DNA of 64,000 nt from Ophioderma brevispina (Eukaryota > Echinodermata > Ophiuroidea > Amphilepidida > Ophiodermatidae): the NCBI GenBank assembly GCA_023653785.1, contig JAMKCH010022281.1, positions 107,782 to 171,781 of the forward strand, given 5' to 3'. This document shows positions 47,901 through 58,999 of the stretch, one piece after another. A program made the translations under genes and the position numbers. Within the stretch, counting starts at the first letter, position 1. Every line of letters begins with the position of its first letter. The notes below the pieces were generated by a model. It was not told the DNA's origin and made no database searches. It worked only from the letters and a program-made list of their open reading frames with translations.

Positions 47901-50900
47901 TTTTGAAATACGTCACAGAAATTCATGATTTTGATTGGCCGACACCGCAACACGTTGCCAAAATGTCGCAACGCGTTGTGACTTTCTCACAACGCGTTGC
48001 GGCAATACGTTATGACCCTTATGGCTTATGGTCCTTCGCAACGCGTTGTGAAGCTTGCAACGCGTTGTGAAGCTCGCAACGCGTTTGTGTTTGTTTGTTT
48101 GTGAAGACTTGCAACGCGTTGCAAAGTATGCTAGCAACGCGTTTGTGGGTCTATTTTGGAAATACGTCACAGAAATTCACGATTTCTGATTGGCCTACAC
48201 CGCAACGCGTTGCCGAAATGTCGCAAAGCGTTGCTACTTCTCGCAACGCGTTGTGGCAATTACGTTATGGCCTTTATGGCCTTGCCATAAACGTTAGCAT
48301 CGCTCTCGTAATGGTTAATTTAGTCTCGGGCAAAAAAACAATGGAGATACCTTGTCTGTTTGAGGGAAAGTTATTGGTCACAATGTGCCACAATGTAAAA
48401 AACGCACGTGTACACTGATACATTGGCGGTTGTAATGGAATGCCGTACAGATTATATCATTGTTTTTTTGTTTTGTAAAGTTAGTATATCAGTTCTAGTC
48501 TGGGAGAAAAAATGGCGGCATCCTTTCAAAATTCAGTGAGTGAAATAGAAAGTGCCCCATATTTCGGATTGTAGCCATCTTTGAGAGTTCAAACAATATC
48601 CTCACCTGAGAATTACAGAATGTGGTCCAGGTGCCAAGCAGGTGGAGGCATTGTTCATAGATTCCTTCCACATCAAAGATGGGGGATCTTAAAACAATAC
48701 ACTCAACTGAGCATAGAGAATGTGCGTCCCAGGTGCAAAGCAGGTGATGCATAGTTCATAGATCACTTCACACACCCAAAAGATAGTGGATCAAACCATA
48801 CATCCACATGACATATAGGAATGTGGTCCAGGTTGCAAAGCAGGTGAATGCATGAGTTCAGAGATCACTCCCACCTCCAAGTGAGGAGACAAACAATTAC
48901 ACCTCACCTGAACTATAAATGTGGGTCTCGGTGCCAAAGCAAGGTGGATGCATTAGTTCATTGATCACTTCCACCTCAAAAACAGTGGACAAACAATTTA
49001 CACTCACCTGAACCTATTAGAATGTGGTCCCGGTTTGTAAAGCAGGTGGGTGCATAGTTCATAGATCACTCCACCTCAAAGATGGTTGGATGTTATTTAT
49101 TTAATTAAACAATACCACTCACCTGAATAAAATGCGGTTCGGTTCAGGTGCAAAGTAGGTCGATGTATAGTTCATAGATCCACTGCCACAAAGTTTGGCG
49201 GATAACAACACACTCCATTGAACATATAGAAGTGTTTCTTATCAAGAAAAGTGTACATGAATATGAACTACCTTGTAAAAATCACCGGAGGACAACGCTT
49301 GTTCAAAATACACTATACATTGTTAGGGGGATCATCAGCAGTAGTCTCTTATTCTTCATTAGATTAAGAGTAGAACCTAGGAGTTGGGTGGTGTTGCTTG
49401 TGCGAGTTACTTCACTTGGATGTAGGGGATCCAGCAAGAATGCAATGATAAACATAGTCCAAAATGTCACATCGGTATAATCCGCTAATAGGGGAAGTAA
49501 ATATTGGATTATGCAATACAAATAAATGTTATGTTATCTATAAAATTAGGTAATATTGCTGGACACCCTTCTCTTTTGTCTTTCGGTTATATCTGGACTA
49601 TTTTGTTCTTTAAGTATCGTCACAGCTCACAGCTGCAACCAATTTTGGATGTGGGCGTATGGACCACGTTACAGTTCAGCGTTTTTGAACTTTACAACTG
49701 CGAGCCACAACGCATTTTTGCCCAAAACACTGGGCAGTACTGTATCACTACTAAGTACAAAAAGTTGCAGCTAATATACGGATCAGGTCATAGCTTTTAC
49801 TAGTCTCTTGTTCGTTTGCTCCCCTCTGTCTTTCCCCAGTTTGCTCTTCTCTTTTTGTCGTTAAAATACTAATACCTCCTTCTACTTGTATTCCCCTCTT
49901 GCTTTCTACCTTTCTACGCTAAGAGCTGCTACGATTATAACCACCCTTTTAAATTACCGCTCCTGAGTTACGCTTTTTATGTGGTATGCGAAAATTCCCG
50001 TCAACTTTTACAGAGTGTCCCAAAAATAAATGCAATCCTCACAGTTGTGCTATAATTGCAAAATTAATGAGCAAGATTCACATTTTATAGCAGATCTGAA
50101 TAGCCGAAACTGTTTTCGTACATTCTGTCCAATTTGTGTATGATACCGTTCACTGAAACCAAAGGCATTCATGTAACCCGCGGGGGGGATGTCAAATTTA
50201 CCCCATTCCAAGTTTGCCTTGTCGTTGAAGCAGGTTCACCTTTAAGAAGTTGAATAAATGTCTTTTAACTACAAAAATCTACTAATCCTGTCTTTTGTTT
50301 TAAAAAATAAAATATTTGTCATTATTGTTTTATCCACAGTCTTTTATCGTCTGTGCAGTGTTTTCCTCTACTCATATTTGGAATAGTAGCTTGGCGAAAC
50401 TTAAATATTTTATCTTCAGTGTGTCTGATAAATCCGCGTGAATATTTCAAATTGAAGCGGAGGGACCAAATACCAAATGAATTAAATACCAAATGAATGG
50501 AAATGGTATGAATGGATGTTGAAGACTTCCTAGTTATAATACGGACCAACTTGAGTTGAATCAAACACAATGTCAGATGTCATTGTGAACAGAGAACATT
50601 TCCCTTATTTGTCAAAGACATGTTTTTAATATTTAATTTACAAGGTTATGCTGGTTAATTGAACCAAACTTAAGGGGTAAGGATAAAGAGACCGGAGAAA
50701 AGAGATAAAAACCTACGTATTTAGCATGTCTTGATTGTGTATTCATCTGTCAAACTTGGAACGGCTTAAATTGTGGCTTACGTAATCGCCTTTGTTCTAA
50801 GAATCAGTGAAGCAAATCAGATGAAATTTGAACAGTAGGTGGAGAAAAAGAATAGACTTTACAAATATCTCGCAACATTTTAACCTTTTTAATATAATTT

Positions 50901-52875
50901 TGAAATTATAGCCCCAACCATTTCTATTCATCTGTTATTTAATGCCTCCACTGCAATTTGCAATATTCACACAGATTTGTCAAACACACAGGAGATAAAA
51001 CATTCAAGTTTGGCCAAGTCGCTAAGTTATTGATCTAAATATAAGTACAGGAAAATATTGTACAGACCGTGAATAAACCAATAACGACAAATATTTTAAT
51101 AATTTACTTTTAAAACCAAAAGGCAGGATTAGTACCAGGAGACATTTTATTCAATTTTTCAAGATGATCCTACTTTAACGAGCTAAAAGCAAACTTGGAA
51201 CGGGGTAATTTGACAGCGGGTTACATAATAACCTTTGTTTTCAAAACTAGTGAACGGTATCAGACAAAAATTGGTCAGGATGTACGAAACTAGTTCGTCA
51301 TTCAGAATCTGTTATAAAATTTGAATAATTCTCAGTAATTTGGAAATTATAGCACCAACTGCGAGGATTGCATTTATTTTGGGACACCATGTATAATAAG
51401 ATATTCTTTAAAAAACTTTTTCTCACCCTCTTGTATCTTTCCCTTACATTGATTTTTATACTCAATCTTTCACTCGTTTTCGCCCCTCTTTTATCACATT
51501 TTGGCCAGTCTGATATTAAAACTTACCAAGCAGAATATTTGTCAAATCAGCTGGTGGTTTGTTTAATTCACAGTAACTTCCATCGGTAATATTGTTCACA
51601 TCGCCAACTCCCGTCTCTATTATATTTCAAGAGTGAAAAAAGTTCATTATTTTCTTTTTGTGCATTTTATTGTATTTATTTATTTGAATTGTATTCTAAT
51701 TCAGTTCCCTAATTATGCATACTTGTAAACTGGCATTATTTCAATATGTGTAATTCAGAATGTCATTTTCAAACATATGCACGTGTTATTAATCCATAAG
51801 CCCCTAATGCAAAAGAGCTTGGGATAATGTGAAGATGTGATAATTTGTCAAAACATGGGCACATTTGGTCCAGTGGATAAAGCGCCCAACCCGCACGCCA
51901 AAGGTTGTGGGTTCGAGCCCGCTGTGGCCAATGTGTTTTTCCCGTGAGTAAGGCGCTTTAACGCAATCACTCCTCTCTACCCACGTGTATAATTGGGTAC
52001 CAGCAGTATTCAATGTTGGTAACAGAATCGCTGTAGAGGAGGCGTAGCGATCCCCCTGCAGCAAAATTATATGGTGGAGTATGGCTTCGAGCACTCCGTC
52101 CGCTTTACCTTTTTGGTCAAAACATCCGAAATTCGATTAATTGTCAAAACTGATTACGAAAAAAAGCGACGTTATTAAATATTTGACTGACTTTTAAACT
52201 TCTTTGATATTTAATAAATATTTGCTTCAAATTCATAAAATGTCACCTTGATGGTATTGTTTGGTTGTCTACACATATGGTACAATTGGTGTTCATATTT
52301 TAAGAATAGAGAGTTATCAAAATAGTGTGACTGACAGTACTTCTACGATGGTGCTTCTACGATTACAGAATAATTTGCTGAAATAAAAAAGCAAATCATT
52401 TACATGCGAAACTGATAAATTGAAGCACTTTAAAAAAATAAAGTGCATTTTCTAGATGATGCAGATAATAAAACAAAATAATAATAATTTGCAAATGCTC
52501 CCCGGGGCCACAAAGGGTCTTTTTTCCAACAGGCGAATGTACGCGCGAACATTGATTTAGGGTGTCAAAAACAGCAAAATGTGGAAAAAACGGTGTTTTT
52601 CTTAACCCTGAAATTGTGATGTACGTTTTTAGGGTATGTGATACTCAAATTAAGCAGAGATCAAAAATATTGTAAAGCAAAGCAAGATGATAAAGGGTAT
52701 ATCAACAACACAATGTATTGTTTACTTGTTTAGGGTAGCAAAAAGTAACAAAATACTTTTTAGTGTAGCAAAAACAGACATATTGTTTAGGGTATGTTTT
52801 TAGTCGGTGGAAATACTTGTTTAAGGTGCATTTTGTAAGTCCATGTTCACGCATCATATCCACCTTTGTATACAA

Positions 52876-52908
<33 letters not shown>

Positions 52909-55900
52909 TTTTTTTTTTTTTTTTTTTGATTACAGAATAATTTGCTGAAATAAAAAAGCAAATCATTTACATGCGAAACTGATAAATTGAAGCACTTTAA
53001 AAAAATAAAGTGCATTTTCTAGATGATGCAGATAATAAAACAAAATAATAATAATTTGCAAATGCTCCCCGGGGCCACAAAGGGTCTTTTTTCCAACAGG
53101 CGAATGTACGCGCGAACATTGATTTAGGGTGTCAAAAACAGCAAAATGTGGAAAAAACGGTGTTTTTTCTTAACCCTGAAATTGTGATGTACGTTTTTAG
53201 GGTATGTGATACTCAAATTAAGCAGAGATCAAAAATATTGTAAAGCAAAGCAAGATGATAAAGGGTATATCAACAACACAATGTATTGTTTACTTGTTTA
53301 GGGTAGCAAAAAGTAACAAAATACTTTTTTAGTGTAGCAAAAACAGACATATTGTTTAGGGTATGTTTTTTTTTCCAACAGGCGAATGTACGCGCGAACA
53401 TTGATTTAGGGTGTCAAAAACAGCAAAATGTGGAAAAAAACGGTTTTTTTTTTTTTTTTTTTTCCCCCCCCCCCCCCCACCCGGCAAATGCTATAACAGT
53501 CGGTTTTTTTCAAAATATTTACGTGTTTGCACTGAATTTATTTCATCATTTGGATAATTATGGCATATTCCTCGAAAGTGCTGAATTGTTTTTAAAATTA
53601 CAAAAATACAGAATTAAGGCACACGATAGGAGTCGCGACAAGTTTTTAAAAATAACGAACCTAAAACAAAAAAAATCCATTGATACCGGCGACACACACC
53701 ATGATTTATAGAAACAAACTTCCCTTTGTTTTTATGGCATTTGAATCTATACTAAGTGGGAGCATTATCAACAATCACTGAACCGATCGTAATAGCAAAG
53801 CAGAGTCGTTTAACTCTCAGAAGTATTCGTGACACATTTATCGTTAAATATATGAATTCTACCAAACAGATACAACATAGAAATGCTTTGAAACTGTAAA
53901 TTACTAGTGACAAATGTGAAAAATCAAAAACGGTTCACAGACCTAGAGCCTTTATTAAGAATTAAAAATTAGATATGGGCGTTTTAGTTCTCCTCATGAT
54001 GTGCCTTTTACTGATAATTTTGAAAAGAATTCACTTAGTACGAAGAAAGTGATGTTTAATGTGATTATTTTGTTCAGCATCAATATCGCATATCTCTTAC
54101 TATCATATGGAGGATGATTCAGAAAATATATAACTAAATCGTCGCCCACATCACATTATGTCTTATCTGACATTTTTTACTTTTTTGAGATATTTTGCAT
54201 ATGTATTTATAATGTTATGGTCTATACATGCACAAAGTTACAATCTTGAAAGTGACATAATTAGTGAGTTTGTTTGTTTTTTATTTAGCATAATCTGGTA
54301 CAAATACAACAAAAATACAAAACAAGGATATAAAGACAATGGGGTCCAGCTAAATATGGGGTGAGATATTAATTAAGAATTTTGATCATTAAGCTCAAAA
54401 CTGCATTTTGCAATTTCACATACTGTCTTATGAATCATTTACACGTAATTTCAATAGGCGTATAATTAACGTTGTTCGTAAAACAAGCTGTTTACGTTTT
54501 TCACATACAGATCTATGTGCGTCTTATCTGCCTCGTGCGTGAACATGTCGTGTTTCACATAGAGATCTATCTGAACGCATTGAAATATAACGGTGAAATT
54601 AGCGTCATATGTGAAAATACGACTTTTTTGCGTTTCACATACAGACTTATGACTTTGTAGCTTTATATCAGGGATACAATTGCACTTTCAAAACTCAGCA
54701 AAGTTAAAACTTAAACTTCAGAATGTTTTCTTCTTAATGCAAAATTAAAAAGTAAATCGTAATCTTTAATTCCATAGTACAAACATGAAATCTCCCGGTA
54801 GAATTTCAATGGCGATTTTCTCGAAAACGGCATTTCGTCAGATAAGACAGTATGTGATGTGGGCGACGAAATGATCAATTGCTTGTGGAAAACTGGAAAT
54901 AAATTGGATATAGTCATTAATCGTAATTTAATAATCTTTCATAAAAGAGAGCCTTTTAAATGTTTGGAATTGACCAAGGAATTCAGAAGTTGCAGCCTTG
55001 TAAGTCCAAGTACTGAATTTTAAGGGTGTAGGACTATATTCCGAAGGGGTTTTGATCCGAAAGGTTTTTGATCCGAATAAACATTTCATCCGAAGGGTCG
55101 TTTCTCCGAATGATCGTTGCTCCGAAGGGGCATTTTGCCCGAAGGGTCATTGAGCCGAAAATAAGTAATGTGTCTTTGCTCCAAAAAAATTACTCCGAAG
55201 GGGCGTTTGTCCGAAAAAGCATTTTAAAAGGTTTTATGTTTCGAACGGTTTGTGTTCCGAAGAATTTTTAAGCCGAAGGGTCGTTTGTCAGAAAAAGAAA
55301 TAAAGATTATACTTGCGAAGGCCGTTTGTCCGACTTTTCAGACTAACGCCCCTTCGGACCAATTTCCATTATTGTAATTTCGGACTAACGACCCTTAGGA
55401 TAAACACCTTTCGGAATAACCAGAGACTATATTATGAGATGAGAGTATTTGTGTTTTCATATCCCTATCAAAAAATGAAATAACTTGTAAATACCATGAT
55501 AGTTCATTGAAGAGATCCGTTCGTCTACAAACTCGACATCTAGATTAAGGGACTGTTTAGGATAATAAAACAACTGGACTACCGCAGATAAAGTTAAGAG
55601 ATATACTATTCTCGAACTACAAAAGATTCTATTTCTTTATCTACTTTATTCGCACATTTCTCACACAGACATCAGGATAACCAAATTAGAATCAAACAGA
55701 AATGTAATACTTCTTAATTAATTTAGACAAAGTAACATTTCAATTATAACTAGTAATTGTTCCCAGAAGTTTCAAAATAATGTTTAAAGTTTAAATATTG
55801 AAATAAAATAGATTTTTCTTGCATTTATTTTGCAGAGGATTAGATAATAGATTGTCTTCAAACTATGTAAAGTTTGTAGTTTGTTACTCTCTAAATGTAA

Positions 55901-58900
55901 AAGAGTGAAAATCACTCTTTCATGAAGTGACTCTAGGGACCGGTCTTTGTTGGAGTTAAATATTACTCTATAAAAGAGTGAATTTTGTTTATGATTACTC
56001 TTCATCGATGAATTGTCACTCTAAGAGTGAAGAATTGACAGCATTCACTCTCAAAAGTAGGAAATTTAACTCCAACAAAGACTGGTCCCTAGAGTCACTC
56101 CTTGAAAGTATAGCTAGTGTCATATTTAGGGTGCACTAGGTTTATGTACATCATCCTTAAAAATTCTAATACTGACTAACAAAAGCGTACATAGGCGCAG
56201 AATTGTACCGACAAATTATGTTTTCCCTACGGCCTACTCACTATCACAGCCAACAACTTATACACTGAACAATTTTTCTCATTTTGAGTAAAAAAGTCAC
56301 AGCTCTTAATGTTTGAGGTAAATCTTAGTCCAAAGTTGAGTAAACTTCACTTATTGTTGACTAAATCGTATTTTATTGTTGGGTACCATATACTCACGTT
56401 GTTTAAGGTTTCCTAAGTTTGACTAAGATTTTACTCAACATAAGAGCTGTGACTTTTTGACTCAACAGTTTTGGAGGTAAAGACATAACGTAACATACCT
56501 GTATGGCAATCCAGTGCCCCGCATGTAAAGTTCTCAGAACCCGTTTTAAATTTCTTTATGAGTGGGTAATCTTGTTGAAAGTATAAGCGAGGAGATGAGT
56601 CCTAATACCTGACTGAGTTGGAAGAAGATGAGAACACGCCAACAAGCGCTTGAAATTGCCGTCTCGACTGTTTACCTCTATCAGCGTACAGAATACTGTA
56701 AAGGAGATTACCCAGATTTGAAATTGAGTTATTTTTTTCTGATTTGGCCTGATATACCAGCCAGTGATGTCCAATATCCACCCGAACGGCTTGGATTTGT
56801 GCACCCTAGACCCTACTCACCGAAATTGACTTGACTTACCTACATGTTACATGACTCTCCATATACATTCAAGGCTACTTTATGGTTTGTTTCCAAAATC
56901 AATGAACCATCAGAGAGTGAATTCAAAATTTAAGAATAGTTGTTATACAAATCAAATCCATAATTTGAAATCGATTAAGATTGTAGGCGGTTGACCGACT
57001 AGGAAATGAACCGGGCCTCTAGCGCCAAAGGTTATAAGATTTGGGGGTCAAATATTTGAGTTGCTTTTAATTTAAATTGCATAAAAAATAAACTGGTTTC
57101 AAACGAGTTTTGCATTTGAATCGATATTTCACACTGAAGGATAACTTAATGTACAACGGTTTTACGGCTGCAAAACTAAAATTACATAATTTCAAAAATA
57201 AGCCTCAATTTCTTCATATAAACGGTGTGCATTACTTTGAACCGTCTCCCTCTTCCTTCGTGGTATTAATAACTAATAATACTATCATGAGTACATTAAT
57301 GGGGCAATGGTTGGTTATGTACAGTTTTCACTAAAGTTTGTCTAATGTCTTGGATATTGAACATTATTCAGCATAATCACAAACCTACCAATAGTTATAA
57401 GATAATGCATTTAGCTGACCAAGTGTGCGAGCGCCGAGACCAAACCACTATAGACGGCCGGTATCAATTTCCACCAGCTGGGAATAGATGTTTGAACCAT
57501 ATCGATTTTGCATAACAACTCTGGACGCACAATTGTCCCATTTTATGGCCGAATATTTGATGACTATTGATGGAACAGAAGAATGCTTATAGTATGAGCG
57601 TAACGTAGATAGTACTGAGTGAGGCCAGACCGAGACCTCGTCACCATTTAAACTGCTTTGAAGATTAGACAACGCCTGTACACATAGAAAAAACGTGAAA
57701 GGACGTATTATTCGATTAGATAGCACATTTACCAACGGATCGTTGAAATACCTCATTTTATTGTTATTATTGTTTTTTTCTAATTCGGGTGGAACAGAAG
57801 AATCAATATTTGTTAATTCCATATATTTAATGCCGCTAAAAAGAAGGGCTGAATGAAAGCCATCTTGGACTGCGTTCGGAATTCAGGAATTGTGACTATC
57901 GATACGTCTAATAGGGCATGTTGGAAATTGCAACTGGCAACACAAGAACTAAAACGCCATTACTATTTCCGTAGCATGTATTGCTTCACAAGGATCTGGT
58001 TCAATCAAAAGCATAAAGCGTAAACAAACAATTTTTTATCCAAATCGATACCTTTGGTTTCATGTACCCAATTGAATTTCTAATCTGTAGCTTGATTTTC
58101 CAGATTGTGTCCAACCCAAACTTGTCTGGATTCTTTAAAAAGGTGAATAGTTGTTGTTTGACATTTTTCCTCATACTACCTTGAATAGCGCAATTTATAA
58201 ACAAATTTTAGTTCGTAATATCACTCATTGCAAGCATAGGTCTTACTTGTTCATATTCCCTAGGATGTTCAAATGAACATTTTAATAGTACAATTTCGTG
58301 ATTTTTTACTTTTTTGATAGATTCAATAGATACCATGTACAAAGCTTATCACGTTGCCTTTCGTTGTTTGACTTCAACCCTATGTGCAATCTCTTCCGCG
58401 GGTGACAATTTTTTTTTTTAAATTCAGGAAAGATTAAATTGTATAAACGAAAAACGTGCATACATATACAATTTTTAGAACAACGTTGCAAATAGCAATT
58501 ATTGGAATGTGCCAATTGCGGAAGAAAAGGCTATTGATTCCAAAATAAGTAAGATTTTATGTTTTATGATGCCGAAATGCTTTGGGTGTGTACATGTACA
58601 AAGCTTATCACGTTGCCTTTCGTTGTTTGACTTCAACTACTGATGTGCAATTTCTTTCCGTTGGTGACAATTTGTTTTTTTAATTTTCAGGAAAGATCGA
58701 ATTTGTAGTAAACGGGCATACATACAATTTTTAGAACAACGGTTCAAAGAGCATAAGGTGGATGTAGCCAATGGCGGAAGAAGAGGCTATTGATCCCAAA
58801 ATAGGGTAAGATTATGTTTTATGATGCACGAAATGCTGTAGTGTGTTTTACCTGAAAAGCGGTGAAATTCACAAAAAATGCTAGGCTGACCACTATTAAA

Positions 58901-58992
58901 TTCTTGGTGATACGAGATCCGTGCCAGTTGTCTTCATGCTTCTTTTGTTCCACACTGAGATTGCCATCTTGGTTGGTCGCCTTTGGTTTCCA
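44757..58992 (-). CDS. UNC93-like membrane protein, partial multi-exon model
   Basis: Recognised exons in transcript order: 58992-58852, 57675-57389, 49484-49312, 46865-46598 and 44956-44757, all on the - strand. Together they follow the order of UNC93A-type proteins: RITKNLIVVSLAF near the N-terminus, ALSNLQSSLN, LLMIPLTMYS, GYVMICYGITDA, YTGRIPLF, GLTDAIWQTQ, then EAAFSNYRLWESVGF and VKLYILLGVLL near the C-terminus. UNC93 proteins are 11- or 12-span members of the major facilitator fold; UNC93A's substrate is unsettled and UNC93B1 escorts Toll-like receptors. This one resembles the A type. Exons for the segment after the second exon, and a short one before SYVTC, were not found; they may lie in noisy or missing sequence. 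The start codon is not identified. Confidence 0.85.
44960..46590. other. UNC93-like intron, no recognised feature
   Basis: A G run near 45147 and AT-rich DNA; nothing else was recognised. Confidence 0.4.
46598..46865 (-). CDS. UNC93-like exon with the conserved membrane core
   Basis: Acceptor tgacag, donor gtaact, 268 bases. It encodes SYVTCTVGVAWVGYVMICYG, ITDAPCSFLSGQVEKYTGRI, then two hydrophobic segments and VWGLTDAIWQTQIN. The frame is intact throughout. Confidence 0.95.
47135..47210 (+). repeat. Fragment of dispersed repeat family R2
   Basis: accacttctggtaaaatctg ... catggggacgagacttcata resembles 15973-16020. Confidence 0.5.
47350..48283. mobile_element. Foldback element built from the palindrome CAACGCGTTG
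   Basis: About fifteen exact copies of the self-complementary decamer CAACGCGTTG (for example at 47417, 47558, 47968, 48244) and a similar number of one-mismatch copies lie in about 930 bp, spaced mostly 15-60 bases. The ends are inverted: aagggccattaaggtattgcc at the left against ggcaattacgttatggccttt at the right. An interior block (acgtcacagaaattca ... gattggcc) occurs twice forward (47911, 48165) and once inverted (47430-47470). No coding capacity. It lies in an UNC93-like intron. Confidence 0.85.
48590..49235 (+). repeat. Tandem array, about six units of about 105-110 bp
   Basis: Each unit carries atagaatgtggtccaggtgc, aaagcaggtg, gatgcatagttcatagatca and cttccacctcaaagatggtgg. Units differ by small indels. 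Intronic in the UNC93-like gene. Confidence 0.85.
49312..49484 (-). CDS. UNC93-like exon before the SYVTC exon
   Basis: Acceptor ccctattag; donor either gtgtat or gtattt around 49311. It encodes DYTDVTFWTMFIIAFLLDPL, a transmembrane span, then a hydrophilic loop and MKNKRLLLMIPLTMYS, a well conserved family block. The frame is open. About 13 residues expected before the next exon are unaccounted for. Confidence 0.8.
50015..51387. mobile_element. Inverted-repeat transposon with gtgtcccaaaataaa ends, 1.37 kb
   Basis: Left end gtgtcccaaaaataaatgca and right end tgcatttattttgggacac. Complementarity extends with gaps for about 150 bases (cgtacattctgtccaattt near 50115, versus its inverse near 51270). 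A third, partial copy of the end region lies inside (about 50755-50925: aaacttggaacgg, cctttgttctaag). No transposase frame, so non-autonomous. Confidence 0.85.
51863..52110 (+). mobile_element. tRNA-derived SINE
   Basis: A box tggtccagtggataaagcgc and B box gggttcgagccc at normal tRNA spacing, then a core with gtgagtaaggcgctttaacg and acccacgtgtataattgggt, a layout widespread in invertebrate SINEs. It runs into ordinary intron DNA near 52110. Confidence 0.8.
52367..52870 (+). repeat. Duplicated segment, copy 1 (element family M3)
   Basis: gattacagaataatttgctg onward is repeated almost perfectly at 52928. Within it, from ggggccacaaagggtc through tgttcacgcatcatatccac, lies an element with repeated ttagggtgt/ttagggtatg motifs. 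The same element recurs inverted at 61.33-62.03 kb. Confidence 0.85.
52879..52937. repeat. Poly-C then poly-T run joining two duplicate copies
   Basis: About 39 C followed directly by about 20 T, placed exactly between two near-identical segments. This is an unusual composition, discussed in the findings. Confidence 0.95.
52928..53370 (+). repeat. Duplicated segment, copy 2, then a third partial copy
   Basis: Near-identical to 52367-52805. A third partial piece, ccaacaggcgaatgtacgcg to aaaaaaacgg, follows at 53374-53443 and runs into a second poly-T/poly-C run (53443-53478). Confidence 0.9.
53480..54130. other. No recognised feature
   Basis: Intronic DNA of the UNC93-like gene by position. 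Confidence 0.35.
54139..54869. mobile_element. Inverted-repeat element, 731 bp
   Basis: The left end tcgtcgcccacatcacatta and the right end gtatgtgatgtgggcgacga are reverse complements, extending inward to tcttatctgac/gtcagataaga. The interior has three gtttcacatacagatctat-type blocks near 54495-54650. No transposase. Confidence 0.8.
55025..55420. repeat. Array of ccgaaggg(t/g)cgtttgtccgaa units
   Basis: About fifteen 18-25 bp imperfect units run forward from 55036. From about 55325 the same unit appears inverted (actaacgccccttcgga, actaacgacccttaggat), so the element folds back. Similar ttcgg/ccgaa repeats occur in other animal genomes. Confidence 0.8.
55885..56110. mobile_element. MITE with agagtga motifs
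   Basis: Arms gtgactctagggaccggtct ... tgttggagttaaat (55927-55960) and atttaactccaacaaagact ... ccctagagtcac (56067-56099) are nearly perfect inverted repeats. The interior is rich in aagagtga/tcactctt. Confidence 0.85.
56283..56466. mobile_element. MITE with gagtaaaaaagtcacagctc ends
   Basis: Left arm gagtaaaaaagtcacagctc ... aaatcttagtc and right arm gactaagattttactcaaca ... agagctgtgactttttgac are inverted over about 45 bases with small gaps. Confidence 0.85.
57389..57675 (-). pseudogene. UNC93-like second recognised exon, indel-ridden
   Basis: Clean acceptor (ctatgtgtacag) and donor (gtaggt) bound a 287-base exon. It starts ALSNLQSSLN in phase with the preceding exon's end, then needs a frame change for GLASLSTIY, another for PSIVIKYSAIKW, others for WWKLIPAV and for WSAKC, finishing at a donor after a YLITIG-like end. 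Paired gains and losses of one base (gggaca for ggaca, gtgcg for gtggcg) are seen. Homology to UNC93A over the exon is strong, so either the gene is disabled or this stretch holds uncorrected base-call errors. Flanking exons at 44.7-49.5 kb are intact. Confidence 0.8.
58330..58845 (+). repeat. About 258-bp tandem duplication
   Basis: 58333-58585 and 58593-58845 both run from catgtacaaagcttatcacg through gccaattgcggaagaa-like and tgttttatgatgc. The second copy abuts the 3' border of UNC93-like exon 58852-58992. Confidence 0.85.
58852..58992 (-). CDS. UNC93-like N-terminal exon
   Basis: Ends at a gtaaaac donor after ...RITKNLIVVSLAFFVNFTAF-Q, the family's first transmembrane segment, in phase 0 with ALSNLQSSLN of the next exon. 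Upstream is a hydrophilic leader (QDGNLSVEQKKHEDNW). No ATG occurs in this frame before a stop at the ttacag border, so the start is in another exon, at an internal acceptor, or hidden by an indel. Confidence 0.7.
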
Positions 58993-58999
58993 TTTCAAC

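Noticed and set aside
47511..48170. Several overlapping frames on both strands with NALR / QRVA repeats
   Set aside because: All are translations of CAACGCGTTG in different frames.
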